48,422 bases of DNA from Sandaracinobacteroides sp041675905 (GCA_041675905.1 JBAYSX010000019.1:1-48422); one strand, 5' to 3'; shown: positions 5,943 to 15,773, counted from the first letter of the stretch. Numbers and translations are program-made. Notes: a model not told the origin generated them from the letters alone.

Positions 5943-8827
5943 GCGACGACGAGAAGCCGAAGCTGGGCCTGAGACCACAACTCGGAATAAAGCGTACGAC
6001 CGAGGTGAGCCAGGTCAAGCAGAGCTTCAGCCATGGCCGGACCCACAAGGTCGTGGTCGAAACCAGAAAGGCGCGGACTTTCCGCAAGCCAGGTGAAGCT
6101 CCGGCGGCAGAGGCCGCGCCGGAGGCCGCAACTGCTGTGGCCGAACCGGAAGCGCCCCGCCCCGCCGCCGCCGCGCCGCGCGCTGAAATGCCGGTGGCCC
6201 CGCCGCCGCCCTTCCGCACGACATCGGATGAACCCGTTGTACCAATTGTGCGTGAACAGCCGAAGCCAACTGCCGGGCTGCCAGTTGAAGAACCGGTCGC
6301 CGCACCAACGCCGGAACCTGAGCCTGTAGCGGCGCCAGCACCTGAGCCCGAGCCTGCACCGCAACCAAAGCCGGAGCCGGAGCCGGTTGTGAAGCCTGCC
6401 CCGGAGCCGATGGTCGCAGAAAAACCCGCCGAACCTGTGGCCCCTGCGCCGAAACCGGAATCACCGGCGAAACCGGCAGTGAAAGCGAAGGAGGAAGCGG
6501 CGCCCGCGCCGAAGCCCGCTCCTGCTCCGAAACCAAAGCCGCAATTGTCGCCGATTGCACGCGCGCTGCAAAACCCGAAATTATCGCCGCGTGAAAAGCA
6601 GCAATTGCTATTGCGCCTCGCGGAAGAAGAGCGACTGCAACGCGCCGAGGAAGCCCGTATCCGCGAAATGCGGGAGAAGGCCGAGGCCGTCGAAGCCGAA
6701 AAACTCCGGCTGGAGGAGAAAGCCCGCGCCGAGGCAGAAGCCGAAGCGGAAGCTGCCGCCGCCAAAAAACGTGCCGAAGAAAAAGCCGCCGCCGAAGCCC
6801 GGAAAGCCGCCGAAGCCCCGGCTGCTGCTGAGGAAGGCCGGGGGCGCAGCGATGCGCCGCGCGGCCCCGGCCCCGGTCGTGCCCCGCGCGCACCGGAACC
6901 GGCCCGTCCGAGCCGGACGCGCACCGACGAGCGCCGCCAGCATGGCAAGCTCACCATCAATCGCGCGCTGGGCAGTGAGGAAGGCGGACGCACCCGTTCG
7001 CTGGCGTCGCTGCGCCGCGCCAGCGAAAAGCAGAAGCGCGCCCACCATGGCGGCGGTGCAGCCACCGCGAAGACACCGCGCGACGTGCAGGTGCCCGAAG
7101 CCATTACTGTTCAGGAACTGGCCAACCGTATGGCCGAGCGCGGCGCCGATCTGGTGAAGGCGCTGTTCAAAATGGGCATGCCCACCACGATCAACGCCAC
7201 AATCGACCAGGACACGGCGGAATTGCTCGTCACCGAATTCGGCCATAACATCCGCCGCGTGTCGGACGCCGATGTCGAAATCGGCCTCGAAGGCGTGGCC
7301 GACCGTGAGGAATATCTGCAACCGCGTGCGCCCATTGTCACCATCATGGGCCATGTCGATCATGGCAAAACCAGTCTGCTCGACGCGCTGCGTGGAACGG
7401 GTGTGGCCGCGGGGGAGGCCGGCGGCATCACCCAGCATATCGGCGCCTATCAGGTGAAGCTGAAATCCGGGGAAAAAATCACTTTTCTGGATACGCCAGG
7501 CCACGAAGCCTTTACCGAAATGCGCGCCCGTGGCGCGACCGTGACCGATATTGTCGTGCTGGTTGTGGCCGGCGATGACGGCCTGATGCCGCAAACCATC
7601 GAAGCAATCGCGCACGTCAAGGCCGCGGGTGTGCCGATGATCGTTGCCATCAACAAGATGGACAAACCGGCATCCGACGCCAATCGTATCCGTACCGCCT
7701 TGCTCCAGCATGACGTGCAGGTGGAAGAAATGGGCGGCGATGTGCAGGATGTCGAGGTTTCGGCCCTGAAGAAAACGGGCCTCGACGAACTGACCGAGAA
7801 AATCCTGTTGCAGGCCGAATTGCTTGAACTGCGGGCCAATCCGGATCGCGCCGCCGAAGCAACGGTGATTGAAGCCCGGCTCGACAAGGGCCGTGGTCCG
7901 GTCGCGACAGTACTGGTGCGGCGTGGCACGCTGAACCAGGGCGATATTTTCGTCGTCGGCACAGAATGGGGCAAGGTTCGCGCACTGGTCAACGATCGCG
8001 GCCAGACGGTGAAAACCGCTGGTCCGTCAGTTCCGGTGGAAGTGCTTGGGCTTTCAGGCGCCCCCATGGCGGGCGATATGCTGTCAGTGGTGGAAAATGA
8101 AGCCCGGGCGCGCGAAATCGCCGATTATCGCCAGCAAGTCGCGCTCACCAAGCGCACGACTTCAGCGCCAGCCAGCCTTGAAACCATGTTCTCTGCAATG
8201 AAGGAGAACAGGGCTATCGAGTTCCCGGTTGTCATCAAGGCCGATGTGCATGGCTCGATGGAAGCGATTGTCGTCGCGCTCAACAAGTTGTCGACAGATG
8301 AAATCCGGTTACGCATCCTGCATTCGGGCGTCGGTGCGATCACCGAATCCGATGTTACGCTGGCGCGCGCCTCGGGTGCCGTGATCATCGGTTTCAATGT
8401 GCGCGCAAATGCCAAGGCGCGCGAAGCCGCCAATCAGGCCGGCGTCCCGCTGAAATATTATGACATCATCTATGACCTGATCGATGAAGTGAAGGCTGGT
8501 ATGTCCGGCGCGCTGGGGCCGGAATATTTCGAGAATGTCGTCGGTCGTGCCGATGTCCGCGAAGTGTTCCAGGCGGGCAAGTTCGGCAAGGCCGCCGGTG
8601 TTCTGGTCACCGAAGGCATTATCCGCCGCAACCTCAAGGCGCGCGTGCTGCGTGACGATGTCATCGTTTACAATGGCTCGATTGCGTCGCTGCGCCGCTT
8701 CAAGGATGATGTGAACGAAGTCCGTCAAGGTTATGAATGCGGCATCGGCCTCGAAAACTTCCAGGACATCCAGAAGGGTGATGTAATCGAAACCTTCGAG
8801 GTCGAGGAAAAGCTGCGTACCCTGTAA
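5939..8827 (+). CDS. infB: Translation initiation factor IF-2
   Basis: IF-2 is the GTPase that brings formyl-Met-tRNA to the 30S subunit and promotes subunit joining. The product is 962 residues. After a short N-terminal domain comes a long low-complexity linker (about 55-205, full of Pro-Glu, Ala-Pro and Lys-Pro units), then a charged coiled-coil stretch rich in Glu, Ala and Arg (about 210-300). Next is the conserved IF2-N module (ITVQELANRMAERGADLVKAL). The GTPase domain has P-loop GHVDHGKT at 471-478, switch II DTPGHEAF and NKMD, followed by domains II-IV. The start at 5939 has AAGGA five bases upstream and overlaps the ylxR stop by four bases. The stop TAA shares its last A with the rbfA start. 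Confidence 0.98.
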   Translation: MSDDEKPKLGLRPQLGIKRTTEVSQVKQSFSHGRTHKVVVETRKARTFRKPGEAPAAEAAPEAATAVAEPEAPRPAAAAPRAEMPVAPPPPFRTTSDEPVVPIVREQPKPTAGLPVEEPVAAPTPEPEPVAAPAPEPEPAPQPKPEPEPVVKPAPEPMVAEKPAEPVAPAPKPESPAKPAVKAKEEAAPAPKPAPAPKPKPQLSPIARALQNPKLSPREKQQLLLRLAEEERLQRAEEARIREMREKAEAVEAEKLRLEEKARAEAEAEAEAAAAKKRAEEKAAAEARKAAEAPAAAEEGRGRSDAPRGPGPGRAPRAPEPARPSRTRTDERRQHGKLTINRALGSEEGGRTRSLASLRRASEKQKRAHHGGGAATAKTPRDVQVPEAITVQELANRMAERGADLVKALFKMGMPTTINATIDQDTAELLVTEFGHNIRRVSDADVEIGLEGVADREEYLQPRAPIVTIMGHVDHGKTSLLDALRGTGVAAGEAGGITQHIGAYQVKLKSGEKITFLDTPGHEAFTEMRARGATVTDIVVLVVAGDDGLMPQTIEAIAHVKAAGVPMIVAINKMDKPASDANRIRTALLQHDVQVEEMGGDVQDVEVSALKKTGLDELTEKILLQAELLELRANPDRAAEATVIEARLDKGRGPVATVLVRRGTLNQGDIFVVGTEWGKVRALVNDRGQTVKTAGPSVPVEVLGLSGAPMAGDMLSVVENEARAREIADYRQQVALTKRTTSAPASLETMFSAMKENRAIEFPVVIKADVHGSMEAIVVALNKLSTDEIRLRILHSGVGAITESDVTLARASGAVIIGFNVRANAKAREAANQAGVPLKYYDIIYDLIDEVKAGMSGALGPEYFENVVGRADVREVFQAGKFGKAAGVLVTEGIIRRNLKARVLRDDVIVYNGSIASLRRFKDDVNEVRQGYECGIGLENFQDIQKGDVIETFEVEEKLRTL

Positions 8828-9252
8828 TGCGCAAGAAACCGGAATCGCGGGCACCGTCGGTACGCACCCTGCGCGTCGGTGAATCGATGCGCCATGTGCT
8901 GGCAGACTTGCTGGCACGTGGCGACATCCAGGACGACACCCTCAACAGCCGCATCGTTTCCGTTTCGGAAGTGCGGGTGTCGCCCGATCTGCGTCACGCA
9001 ACGGTGTTCATCATGCCCGTTGGCGGCACCGCCGAAGATGAAAAGGCAGTGCTGCAGGCGCTCAACGCGCATGCGCGACAGTTCCGCCATGAAGTCGCGC
9101 GGCGGGTGAACACCAAATATGCCGCCGAGCTGCACTTCCGTATCGATGAAAGCTTTGCGGAAGCCGCGCGGATCGATGCCTTGATGCGAAATCCGCAAGT
9201 GGCGCGCGATATCGCGCCCGGCCCCGAGCCGGACGAAGACGAAAGCTTATAG
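8827..9252 (+). CDS. rbfA: Ribosome-binding factor A
   Basis: RbfA is a KH-fold protein that binds the 5' region of 16S rRNA during late 30S maturation and cold adaptation. The 141-residue product has the family pattern: SVRTLRVGESMRHVLADLL at the N-terminus, then VSEVRVSPDLRHATVFIMP, RHEVARRVNTKYAAELHFRID and an acidic tail. The start ATG overlaps the infB stop by one base (TAATG), so it is coupled to infB. The genes often found next in this operon (truB, rpsO, pnp) do not follow; instead a convergent minus-strand unit begins 116 bases later. Confidence 0.96.
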   Translation: MRKKPESRAPSVRTLRVGESMRHVLADLLARGDIQDDTLNSRIVSVSEVRVSPDLRHATVFIMPVGGTAEDEKAVLQALNAHARQFRHEVARRVNTKYAAELHFRIDESFAEAARIDALMRNPQVARDIAPGPEPDEDESL

Positions 9253-9368
9253 TTCGGCTTCTTTCGCGACGTCATCGGCTATGCGAATTATCCGCGGACC
9301 TGGCGCGAAGGAGCAGCTCTGTGACAATTCGGTGGAAAGCTGAAAGTCTGTTGATGACGATGCGATGA

Positions 9369-9698
9369 TTATTTTCGCCGCACCGCCGTCACCAGAAACC
9401 ACGCCCAGCCTGCCAGCATCAATGTCCCGCCGACCGGCGCGACCATCGCTACCGAGCGCGGCAGACCTGATGCGATGGCATAGAGGCTCCCTGAAAACAG
9501 CAGCGCGCCGATGATCCACAGGCGTGCAACCCATGGTTCGCGCTCGCTTGCCCATAGTGCCGACACGGCATGAACGAGGCCATAGACAGCACCGGTCGCG
9601 ATCCAGGCACGCGCCTGCGGGTCGCTGACGCCATGTGCGCCGAACGCCCCGATGCCGACGCCCAGCAGGCCGGAAATTGCCGCCAATATACGGATCAT
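9369..9698 (-). CDS. DUF423 family inner-membrane protein
   Basis: The 109-residue product has four predicted membrane segments (about 4-22, 33-49, 60-78 and 85-104), with GVGIGAFGAHGV near the N-terminus, which is the DUF423 (YgdD-like) signature. The function of this family is unknown. A good Shine-Dalgarno stretch (GAGGAAGG) precedes the start, and the start overlaps the mutS stop in ATGA, so it is likely translated after mutS on the same mRNA. The link to mismatch repair is positional only. Confidence 0.85.
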   Translation of the reverse strand: MIRILAAISGLLGVGIGAFGAHGVSDPQARAWIATGAVYGLVHAVSALWASEREPWVARLWIIGALLFSGSLYAIASGLPRSVAMVAPVGGTLMLAGWAWFLVTAVRRK

Positions 9699-12328
9699 TT
9701 TGCGCCTTCCTCCATGTCTTTCCGCGCCAGTTCCAGCAATTCATACACGAGATCCAGCGCCGCGCGCGGACTGAGACTGTCCGCATGGACTTCAGCAAGC
9801 CGCGCGCGCAACGGGTCGGGCTGGGCGCTTTCAGGCTCCGACGCCACTGCGCCAAACAGCGGTAAATCGGCCAGTGCGTCGCGCGCCCCCCGGCCAGCGT
9901 CGCCCGCTTCCAGCCGCTGCAATATCTCGCGGGCACGGGCAAGCACATCCGCCGGTACGCCCGCCAACCGCGCCACTTCCAGTCCGAAACTTCCCGGCGC
10001 CGCACCCTCTGTCACTTCGTGCAGCAAGATCAATTGGCCGCGCCATTCGCGCACCTTCATCGTAGCCAGCGCCAACCCGTTCAGCCGCCCCTTCAGCCCG
10101 GTCAGTTCGTGATAATGGGTAGCGAACAGCGCCCGTGCGCCGATGCGGTCGTGGATGGCTTCCACGATCGCCCAGGCCAGCGCCAGCCCGTCCCATGTGG
10201 CGGTGCCGCGCCCCACTTCATCCAGCAACAACAATGAGCGGTGGGTTGCGCCGTTCAGGATCGCCGCTGTTTCGACCATCTCGACCATGAAGGTCGAACG
10301 CCCCTCCGCCAGGCTGTCCGACGCGCCGACGCGGCTATAGAGGCGATCGACGATGCCGATGCGCGCCGCCAGGGCGGGCACAAAACTGCCAGCCTGCGCC
10401 AGCACGGCGATCAGCGCGTTCTGCCGCAGAAAGGTGGATTTTCCACCCATATTCGGGCCGCTTACCAACCATAGCCGGCCATCTGCCTCCAGCCGGCAGT
10501 CATTGGGAACAAATGGTTCGCCCGCCCCCCTGCGCGCTGCCTCCACCACCGGATGCCGGCCAGCAACGATGTGAAAATCCAGGCCCGGTGTCACGTCAGG
10601 GCGTACCCAGCCGCCCTGCCCGGCCAGGTCCGCCAATGCCGCCGAACGATCCAGCCGCGCGACCGCGTGTGCCACCTTGCCGATAGCGTCTCCCTCGGCA
10701 ATGATTTGCACATGCAATTCCTCCAGATGCGCGGCCTCGACCACCAGCGCATGTGATTGGGCTTCAGCGATACGCGCCGCCAGCGCGCGCAATTCCTCCG
10801 TGTCAAAGCGCATCGTGGCGGCCATGGTCTGCCGATGATAAAAACGCGGGTTCGCCATCAGGGGATCCGCATTGTGGCCTGGCACCTCCACATGATAGCC
10901 GAGAATATTATTATGGCGTATCTTCAGACTGTTGACGCCAGTTTTGTTGCGGAGTTTTGCCTCCAGTTCCAGGATCGCTGTGCGGCTGTCGCGTGTCAGC
11001 CGCCGAAGCTCGTCGAGTTTGGGATCGAACCCCCCGGCTATCGTGCCGCCATCACCCGCCACCAGCGGCAGATTTTCCGCAAGGGTTGCACGCAAGGCCG
11101 CAAGTAATTGCGGCGGCGGCGCAAGATCGGCAACGATCGGCATCAGCGCCGCTGGCGCGCCGGCGGTCGCCGCGTCATTCAATAGCGAAACGATACTACC
11201 CGCAGTCGCCAGCCCATCCCGTAACAGACCGAGGTCACGCGGCTGCCCCCTGCCCGCCGCAATGCGACCATTCAGCCGCGCCAGATCCGGGACAGCGCGC
11301 AGCGCTTCCCGCAGCGGTACGCGCACGCCCGGCTCCAGCAGCCATTGCACCAGATCCAGACGCGCATGAATTGCCTCGATCTGTTGCAGTGGCGCTGCGA
11401 TCTCGGCTGCCAGCAGTCTTGCGCCGCCCGCCGTCACCGTGCGGTCGATGTTGGCCAGCAAACTGCCCGCCCGACCGCCGCTGGCGGCCTCGGTCAATTC
11501 CAGCGACCTGCGGGTGGCCTGGTCGATAGACATGGCCGATCCGGCAAGCCAGGCCCGCGGCGGATCGAGCCGCACGGGCGCGCCACGGCGCGTATCGTCG
11601 ATATGGGCCAGAACCGCCGCCGCCGCCGCCAGTTCGGCCCACCCGAATTGGCCAAAGCCATCAAGACTGGCGACCTGATAACGGCCCAGCAATTCGCGCG
11701 TGGCGCGGCGACTGTCAAAACGCGTGCGCGCCATTGGTGTCAGGGGAGCCGGCAACCCGGATGGTGGCACATGGTCGTCGGGCCACAGGATCTCTGCCGG
11801 CGCAATGCGTGCCAGTTCATCCGCGACCTGAGCTTCAGACATCGCGGCCAACCAGAATTCACCTGTGGATACGTCCGCCCAGGCCAGCCCCGCCTCACTC
11901 CCGTACGGGAAAACCGCCAGCAAATGCCGCGCCCGCGCACCGTCCAGCAATCGTTCTTCAACAAGCGTTCCAGGCGTCAGTATTCGCACAATGGCGCGTT
12001 CTACCAGAGCCTTGCCGCCGCGCTTTTTTGCCGCCGCAGGGTCTTCCATCTGCTCCGCCAGCGCCACGGCTTTTCCCGCTTTCACCAGTTTCGCGACATA
12101 GCTCTCATGCGCGTGAACGGGCACGCCGCACATCGGAACCGGTTCGCCCCGGTGCATACCGCGCCTGGTAAGGGCAATTTCCAGAATTTCCGCTGCAACA
12201 ACAGCGTCTTCCAGAAACATTTCGTAAAAATCACCCATACGGAACAGCAAAAGCGCCTCACCGGCTTCCGCCTTGAGCACCAGATATTGCGCCATCATCG
12301 GGGTTGTCTGCAAAGTTGCGGAGTTCAT
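9695..12328 (-). CDS. mutS: DNA mismatch repair protein MutS
   Basis: MutS finds base mismatches and small loops and starts methyl-independent or MutL-dependent repair. The 877-residue protein has the full MutS1 layout. The mismatch-reading Phe-x-Glu is F34/E36 in GDFYEMF. Connector, lever and clamp domains follow to about 560. The ATPase domain has Walker A GPNMGGKST (624-632), the DSLAEGRSTF signature (671-680) and Walker B LLLLDEVGRGT (699-709). The start at 12328 is preceded by AGGG at a proper distance. It is divergent from maeB with only 47 bases between the two starts, so the promoters must overlap. The 3' end overlaps the DUF423 gene by four bases. Confidence 0.98.
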   Translation of the reverse strand: MNSATLQTTPMMAQYLVLKAEAGEALLLFRMGDFYEMFLEDAVVAAEILEIALTRRGMHRGEPVPMCGVPVHAHESYVAKLVKAGKAVALAEQMEDPAAAKKRGGKALVERAIVRILTPGTLVEERLLDGARARHLLAVFPYGSEAGLAWADVSTGEFWLAAMSEAQVADELARIAPAEILWPDDHVPPSGLPAPLTPMARTRFDSRRATRELLGRYQVASLDGFGQFGWAELAAAAAVLAHIDDTRRGAPVRLDPPRAWLAGSAMSIDQATRRSLELTEAASGGRAGSLLANIDRTVTAGGARLLAAEIAAPLQQIEAIHARLDLVQWLLEPGVRVPLREALRAVPDLARLNGRIAAGRGQPRDLGLLRDGLATAGSIVSLLNDAATAGAPAALMPIVADLAPPPQLLAALRATLAENLPLVAGDGGTIAGGFDPKLDELRRLTRDSRTAILELEAKLRNKTGVNSLKIRHNNILGYHVEVPGHNADPLMANPRFYHRQTMAATMRFDTEELRALAARIAEAQSHALVVEAAHLEELHVQIIAEGDAIGKVAHAVARLDRSAALADLAGQGGWVRPDVTPGLDFHIVAGRHPVVEAARRGAGEPFVPNDCRLEADGRLWLVSGPNMGGKSTFLRQNALIAVLAQAGSFVPALAARIGIVDRLYSRVGASDSLAEGRSTFMVEMVETAAILNGATHRSLLLLDEVGRGTATWDGLALAWAIVEAIHDRIGARALFATHYHELTGLKGRLNGLALATMKVREWRGQLILLHEVTEGAAPGSFGLEVARLAGVPADVLARAREILQRLEAGDAGRGARDALADLPLFGAVASEPESAQPDPLRARLAEVHADSLSPRAALDLVYELLELARKDMEEGAK

Positions 12329-12375
12329 TCTATCGCCCTACAGCTTGCAGCACATGCGATGAAAGAGGCAGGAAC

Positions 12376-14649
12376 GTGACGAAGAAAAAAGATACGCGGC
12401 CAGTATTCTCCGACCGCGAGGCATTGCTGTTCCACGCCGGGCAGCGGCCCGGCAAGATTGAAATCATCGCATCAAAGCCAATGGAAAGCCAGCGCGACCT
12501 CAGCCTCGCCTATTCGCCCGGTGTTGCGGTGCCCGTACGGGCTATCGCCGAAAATCCTGCGCTTGCCTATGATTATACGGCCAGGGGCAATCTCGTCGCC
12601 GTTATCACGAATGGCACCGCCATCCTCGGACTGGGCGATCTCGGGCCGCTCGCCGCGAAACCGGTGATGGAAGGCAAGGCCGTTTTGTTCAAGCGTTTCG
12701 CCGACATCGATTCCATCGACCTCGAACTGAATTCCCACGATGCCACGCGCCTGATCGACGCCATCGAGCTGATGGAGCCAAGTTTCGGCGGTATTAATCT
12801 GGAAGATATCAAGGCCCCCGAATGTTTCATGATCGAGGATGAATTGCGCAAGCGCATGAATATCCCGGTCTTTCACGACGATCAGCATGGCACTGCAATC
12901 ATTACCGCCGCCGGAGTTATCAATGCGCTGCATCTGACAGGCCGCAAGATGGAGGATGTGCGCGTCGTGGTGAACGGCGCGGGCGCCGCCGCCATAGCCT
13001 GCACCGAACTGGTGAAAGCGATGGGCGTTCCATCCGAACAGGTCATCATGTGCGATAGCAAGGGCGTGATCTGGCAGGGGCGCACCGAAGGGATGAACCA
13101 GTGGAAATCCGCGCATGCCGTGAAAACGGATACCCGGACCCTGGCGGAAGCGCTGGATGGTGCGGATGTTTTCCTGGGGCTGTCCGTAAAAGGCGCGGTC
13201 ACGCGGGAAATGGTGGCGTCGATGGCGCCGCAACCGATCATTTTCGCCATGGCAAATCCGGATCCGGAGATCACCCCCGAAGAGGTGAAGGAAGTGCGGG
13301 CTGATGCGATTGTCGCCACCGGTCGCTCGGATTATCCGAACCAGGTCAATAATGTTCTGGGTTTCCCCTATATTTTCCGGGGCGCGCTCGATTGCCGCGC
13401 CACCACCATCAACGAGGAAATGAAAATTGCCGCAGCGCATGCGCTTGCGGAACTTGCCCGTGAATCCGTACCTGATGAAGTGGCTATCGCCTATGGCCAT
13501 AACGAGACTTTCGGGCCGGAATATATCATCCCCGCGCCCTTCGATCCGCGGTTGATCGAATGGGTGCCGGTAGCGGTGGCGCGTGCCGCCGGGGAAACGG
13601 GTGTTGCGCAAAAGCCGATCGAGGATTTTGAAGTCTACACCCGTCAACTGCGCGCCCGCCTCAATCCGGCGGCGTCGGCGCTTGCCACCATCCTCGATTC
13701 CGTGCGTGCCAATCCGCGCCGCGTGGTCTTCGCCGAGGGCGAGCAGGAAGTTGTGCTGCGTGCCGCGGTTGCCTTCCGCCAGTCCGGCTATGGCGAGCCG
13801 ATCCTCGTCGGCCGCGAGGAGCCGATTCTGGCGGGTTTCCGCAATATCGGCGTGACGGATCCGGAAACCTATCCCATCCACAACAGCTCCAACAGTCCGC
13901 TGGTGCCCGACATGGTGGAGTGGCTGTATGCCCGCCTGCAACGGAAGGGCTATTTGCGGCGCGATGTGCAGCGTATGGTGAACAATGAACGCAATGTGTT
14001 CGGACCGTTGCTGGTCGAAATGGGCGTGGCCGATGCCTTTGTTTCCGGTGCGACCCGGCATTTCCATCAAGTCATGGCGCAGATCCGGCTGGTGGTAGAC
14101 CCGAAAGAGAATCTGACTCCATTTGGGCTGCATATTTATTCGGGCCGCTCGGGCGTAATCCTGATTGCCGACACCACGGTAAACGAACGGCCTGACGGCG
14201 AGATCCTCGCCAGCATTGCCACCAAATCCGCCGACGCTGCGCGGCGTCTCGGGATGGAACCACGGGTCGCATTCCTGTCCTTCTCCAACTTTGGAAATCC
14301 GCCAGGAAGCTTTGTCACAGGTCTGCGCGACGCCGTGCGGATACTCGATGAGGCCGGTCCGCAGGATTTCGAGTATGAAGGTGAAGTATCGGTGGACGTG
14401 GCGCTCAATCGCGAGATGTCAAAAGTCTATCCGTTCAACCGCCTGACCGGCCCCGCCAATGTGTTGATCATGCCAGGCCTGCAATCCGCCAACATTTCTG
14501 CAAAATTGCTGAAGGAAATGGGCGGTGGCCGGATTACCGGTCCATTGCTGATGAATATGTCGCGCAGTGTTCAGATTACGTCGATGACATCGGGTGCCAG
14601 CGATATCATGACGCTGGCTGCACTCGCGGCATCGGATATTGCGGCCTGA
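12376..14649 (+). CDS. maeB: NADP-dependent malic enzyme (malic domain plus phosphotransacetylase-like domain)
   Basis: The enzyme decarboxylates malate to pyruvate and makes NADPH. The 757-residue product is the large bacterial form. The malic enzyme N-terminal and NAD-binding domains span about residues 15-430 (YSPGVAVPVRAI, VFHDDQHGTAIITAAG, VVNGAGAAAIACTEL, FAMANPDPEITPEE). A C-terminal phosphate acetyl/butyryltransferase-like domain spans about 440-750 and in studied members regulates the enzyme rather than acting as a transacetylase. I use the GTG at 12376 because GAGGCAGGA lies just before it and the protein then starts at the usual place (VTKKKDTRPVF). The upstream in-frame ATG at 12304 lies inside mutS. 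A strong terminator follows the gene. Confidence 0.95.
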   Translation: MTKKKDTRPVFSDREALLFHAGQRPGKIEIIASKPMESQRDLSLAYSPGVAVPVRAIAENPALAYDYTARGNLVAVITNGTAILGLGDLGPLAAKPVMEGKAVLFKRFADIDSIDLELNSHDATRLIDAIELMEPSFGGINLEDIKAPECFMIEDELRKRMNIPVFHDDQHGTAIITAAGVINALHLTGRKMEDVRVVVNGAGAAAIACTELVKAMGVPSEQVIMCDSKGVIWQGRTEGMNQWKSAHAVKTDTRTLAEALDGADVFLGLSVKGAVTREMVASMAPQPIIFAMANPDPEITPEEVKEVRADAIVATGRSDYPNQVNNVLGFPYIFRGALDCRATTINEEMKIAAAHALAELARESVPDEVAIAYGHNETFGPEYIIPAPFDPRLIEWVPVAVARAAGETGVAQKPIEDFEVYTRQLRARLNPAASALATILDSVRANPRRVVFAEGEQEVVLRAAVAFRQSGYGEPILVGREEPILAGFRNIGVTDPETYPIHNSSNSPLVPDMVEWLYARLQRKGYLRRDVQRMVNNERNVFGPLLVEMGVADAFVSGATRHFHQVMAQIRLVVDPKENLTPFGLHIYSGRSGVILIADTTVNERPDGEILASIATKSADAARRLGMEPRVAFLSFSNFGNPPGSFVTGLRDAVRILDEAGPQDFEYEGEVSVDVALNREMSKVYPFNRLTGPANVLIMPGLQSANISAKLLKEMGGGRITGPLLMNMSRSVQITSMTSGASDIMTLAALAASDIAA

Positions 14650-14656
14650 AGATACA

Positions 14657-14686
14657 AAAAAGGCCGGGAGTGATCCCGGCCTTTTT
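14657..14686. terminator. Bidirectional intrinsic terminator between maeB and fabZ
   Basis: AAAAAGGCCGGGA (14657-14669), loop GTGA, TCCCGGCCTTTTT (14674-14686): a perfect 13-bp stem with A-tract and T-tract on its two sides. It can therefore stop both maeB (plus) and the fabZ end of the long minus-strand cluster. Confidence 0.93.
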
Positions 14687-14705
14687 ATCGAATCGAAATA
14701 ACGGC

Positions 14706-15179
14706 TCAGGCCGGCGGGTCAGCGACCATCGCGGTAAACTGGGCTTCGGCCATGGTGACGCCATTGACCGATGCCGTGCCTGAAAATTTACAGATGGTGG
14801 CGCGGCGATGCACAAATTGCGTATCGAGCACCATCAGACAGCCCGGTTCCACCGGACGGCGGAATTTCGAATTTTCGATGCCCATGAAATAGACCAGCTT
14901 GCCGGAGCCGCGCAGCCCAAGCGATTCAATCGCCAGGACCCCGGCGGCCTGGGCCAGTGCTTCAATAATCAGCACGCCAGGCATGATCGGACGACCGGGA
15001 AAATGACCTTGAAAATACGGCTCGTTCATCGATACCGCCTTGATGGCGCGGATCGAGACATCCTTCTCAAGATGTTCGACGCGATCGACCATCAGCATCG
15101 GATAGCGGTGCGGCAATAATTCCATTACCGCGCGAATATCAAGCGAAGTTGCGTCGCCGGTTTCGGTCACTTTCCCCAC
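14706..15179 (-). CDS. fabZ: 3-hydroxyacyl-[acyl-carrier-protein] dehydratase FabZ
   Basis: FabZ dehydrates beta-hydroxyacyl-ACP in fatty-acid elongation. The 157-residue hot-dog-fold protein carries the active-site motif GHFPGRPIMPGV with His59 and the helix glutamate E73 in LIIEALAQ. LLPHRYPMLMVDRV is the typical N-terminal block. The start is taken as the GTG at 15179; a second GTG at 15170 is also possible, since the G-rich stretch between them could serve as its ribosome binding site. It is the last gene of the rpsB-to-fabZ cluster. In most proteobacteria lpxD precedes and lpxA-lpxB follow fabZ here; none of them is present. Confidence 0.95.
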   Translation of the reverse strand: MGKVTETGDATSLDIRAVMELLPHRYPMLMVDRVEHLEKDVSIRAIKAVSMNEPYFQGHFPGRPIMPGVLIIEALAQAAGVLAIESLGLRGSGKLVYFMGIENSKFRRPVEPGCLMVLDTQFVHRRATICKFSGTASVNGVTMAEAQFTAMVADPPA

Positions 15180-15194
15180 CCCGTCTGCTGGTGT

Positions 15195-15773
15195 TTACTG
15201 CTGCTGTTGTTGCGCGGGCGCAGCCGGCGGCGTTGTGGATACGCGCGGCAGGCTGGTGTTCAGGCGGGTGATAACATCCGTCGTGATGTCGAGCGAGGCG
15301 CTATGCTGTACGGTTGCGCCTTCGGCCAGCACGATGGACGCGCCACGCTCGCGCATCACCTGGGTAATGATCGGCTGTGCTGCGGCATCAATCTGCTGGA
15401 TCACATATTGGCGGCTCCGCTGGACATCGTTTTCCAACCGGCCAAGTTCCTGCTGGGCAGCTTGCTGCTTTTCCTGAAACGCGCGGGCGCGCTGTTCGAG
15501 TTGCGCACCGGCCAGGCTTTTGTTGGCCTGCCCCTGCTGAATTGCGTCCGCGTCTGTTTTCAGTTGCGTTTGCAGGTTGCTGGCGCGGCTTTGAAGGCCA
15601 CTGATTTTCGTTTGCAGTTCGGTGCCTGCCTGCTTGCCGGCTGCGCTTTCATTCACGATGCGGTCCATATCGACGATCGCGATAACCGCCGGAGACAATT
15701 TTTGCGCCATGACCGGCGCAGCCGAAACAGAGAGGAGCAACGCGGCGGCAGCCACCTTCGTCATTTTCATCAT
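15195..15773 (-). CDS. OmpH/Skp-family periplasmic chaperone
   Basis: The 192-residue protein has a signal peptide (KMTKVAAAALLLSVSAAPVMA, cleavage before QKLSP). A Skp-like body follows: a short beta strand (VIAIVDMDRIVNESAAGK), a long alpha-helical coiled coil rich in Gln and Ala (about 45-135) and a return segment. Skp is a trimeric chaperone that holds unfolded outer-membrane proteins for delivery to BamA. The C-terminus is a low-complexity tail ending in five glutamines. The start codon overlaps the bamA stop (TGATG), which suits co-production with BamA. Two further ATGs follow within four codons, so the exact start is uncertain. Confidence 0.88.
   Translation of the reverse strand: MMKMTKVAAAALLLSVSAAPVMAQKLSPAVIAIVDMDRIVNESAAGKQAGTELQTKISGLQSRASNLQTQLKTDADAIQQGQANKSLAGAQLEQRARAFQEKQQAAQQELGRLENDVQRSRQYVIQQIDAAAQPIITQVMRERGASIVLAEGATVQHSASLDITTDVITRLNTSLPRVSTTPPAAPAQQQQQ

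Noticed and set aside
5812..7104. Gly/Ser/Ala-rich frame antisense to infB
   Set aside because: Low-complexity mirror of the Pro/Glu/Ala linker of IF-2.
9253..9368. Possible terminator or gene between rbfA and the DUF423 gene
   Set aside because: No stem with a U-tract and no frame with a ribosome binding site were seen.
12472..14133. Long open frame antisense to maeB (553 codons)
   Set aside because: Antisense shadow of a clear malic enzyme gene; no ribosome binding site and no recognisable motif.
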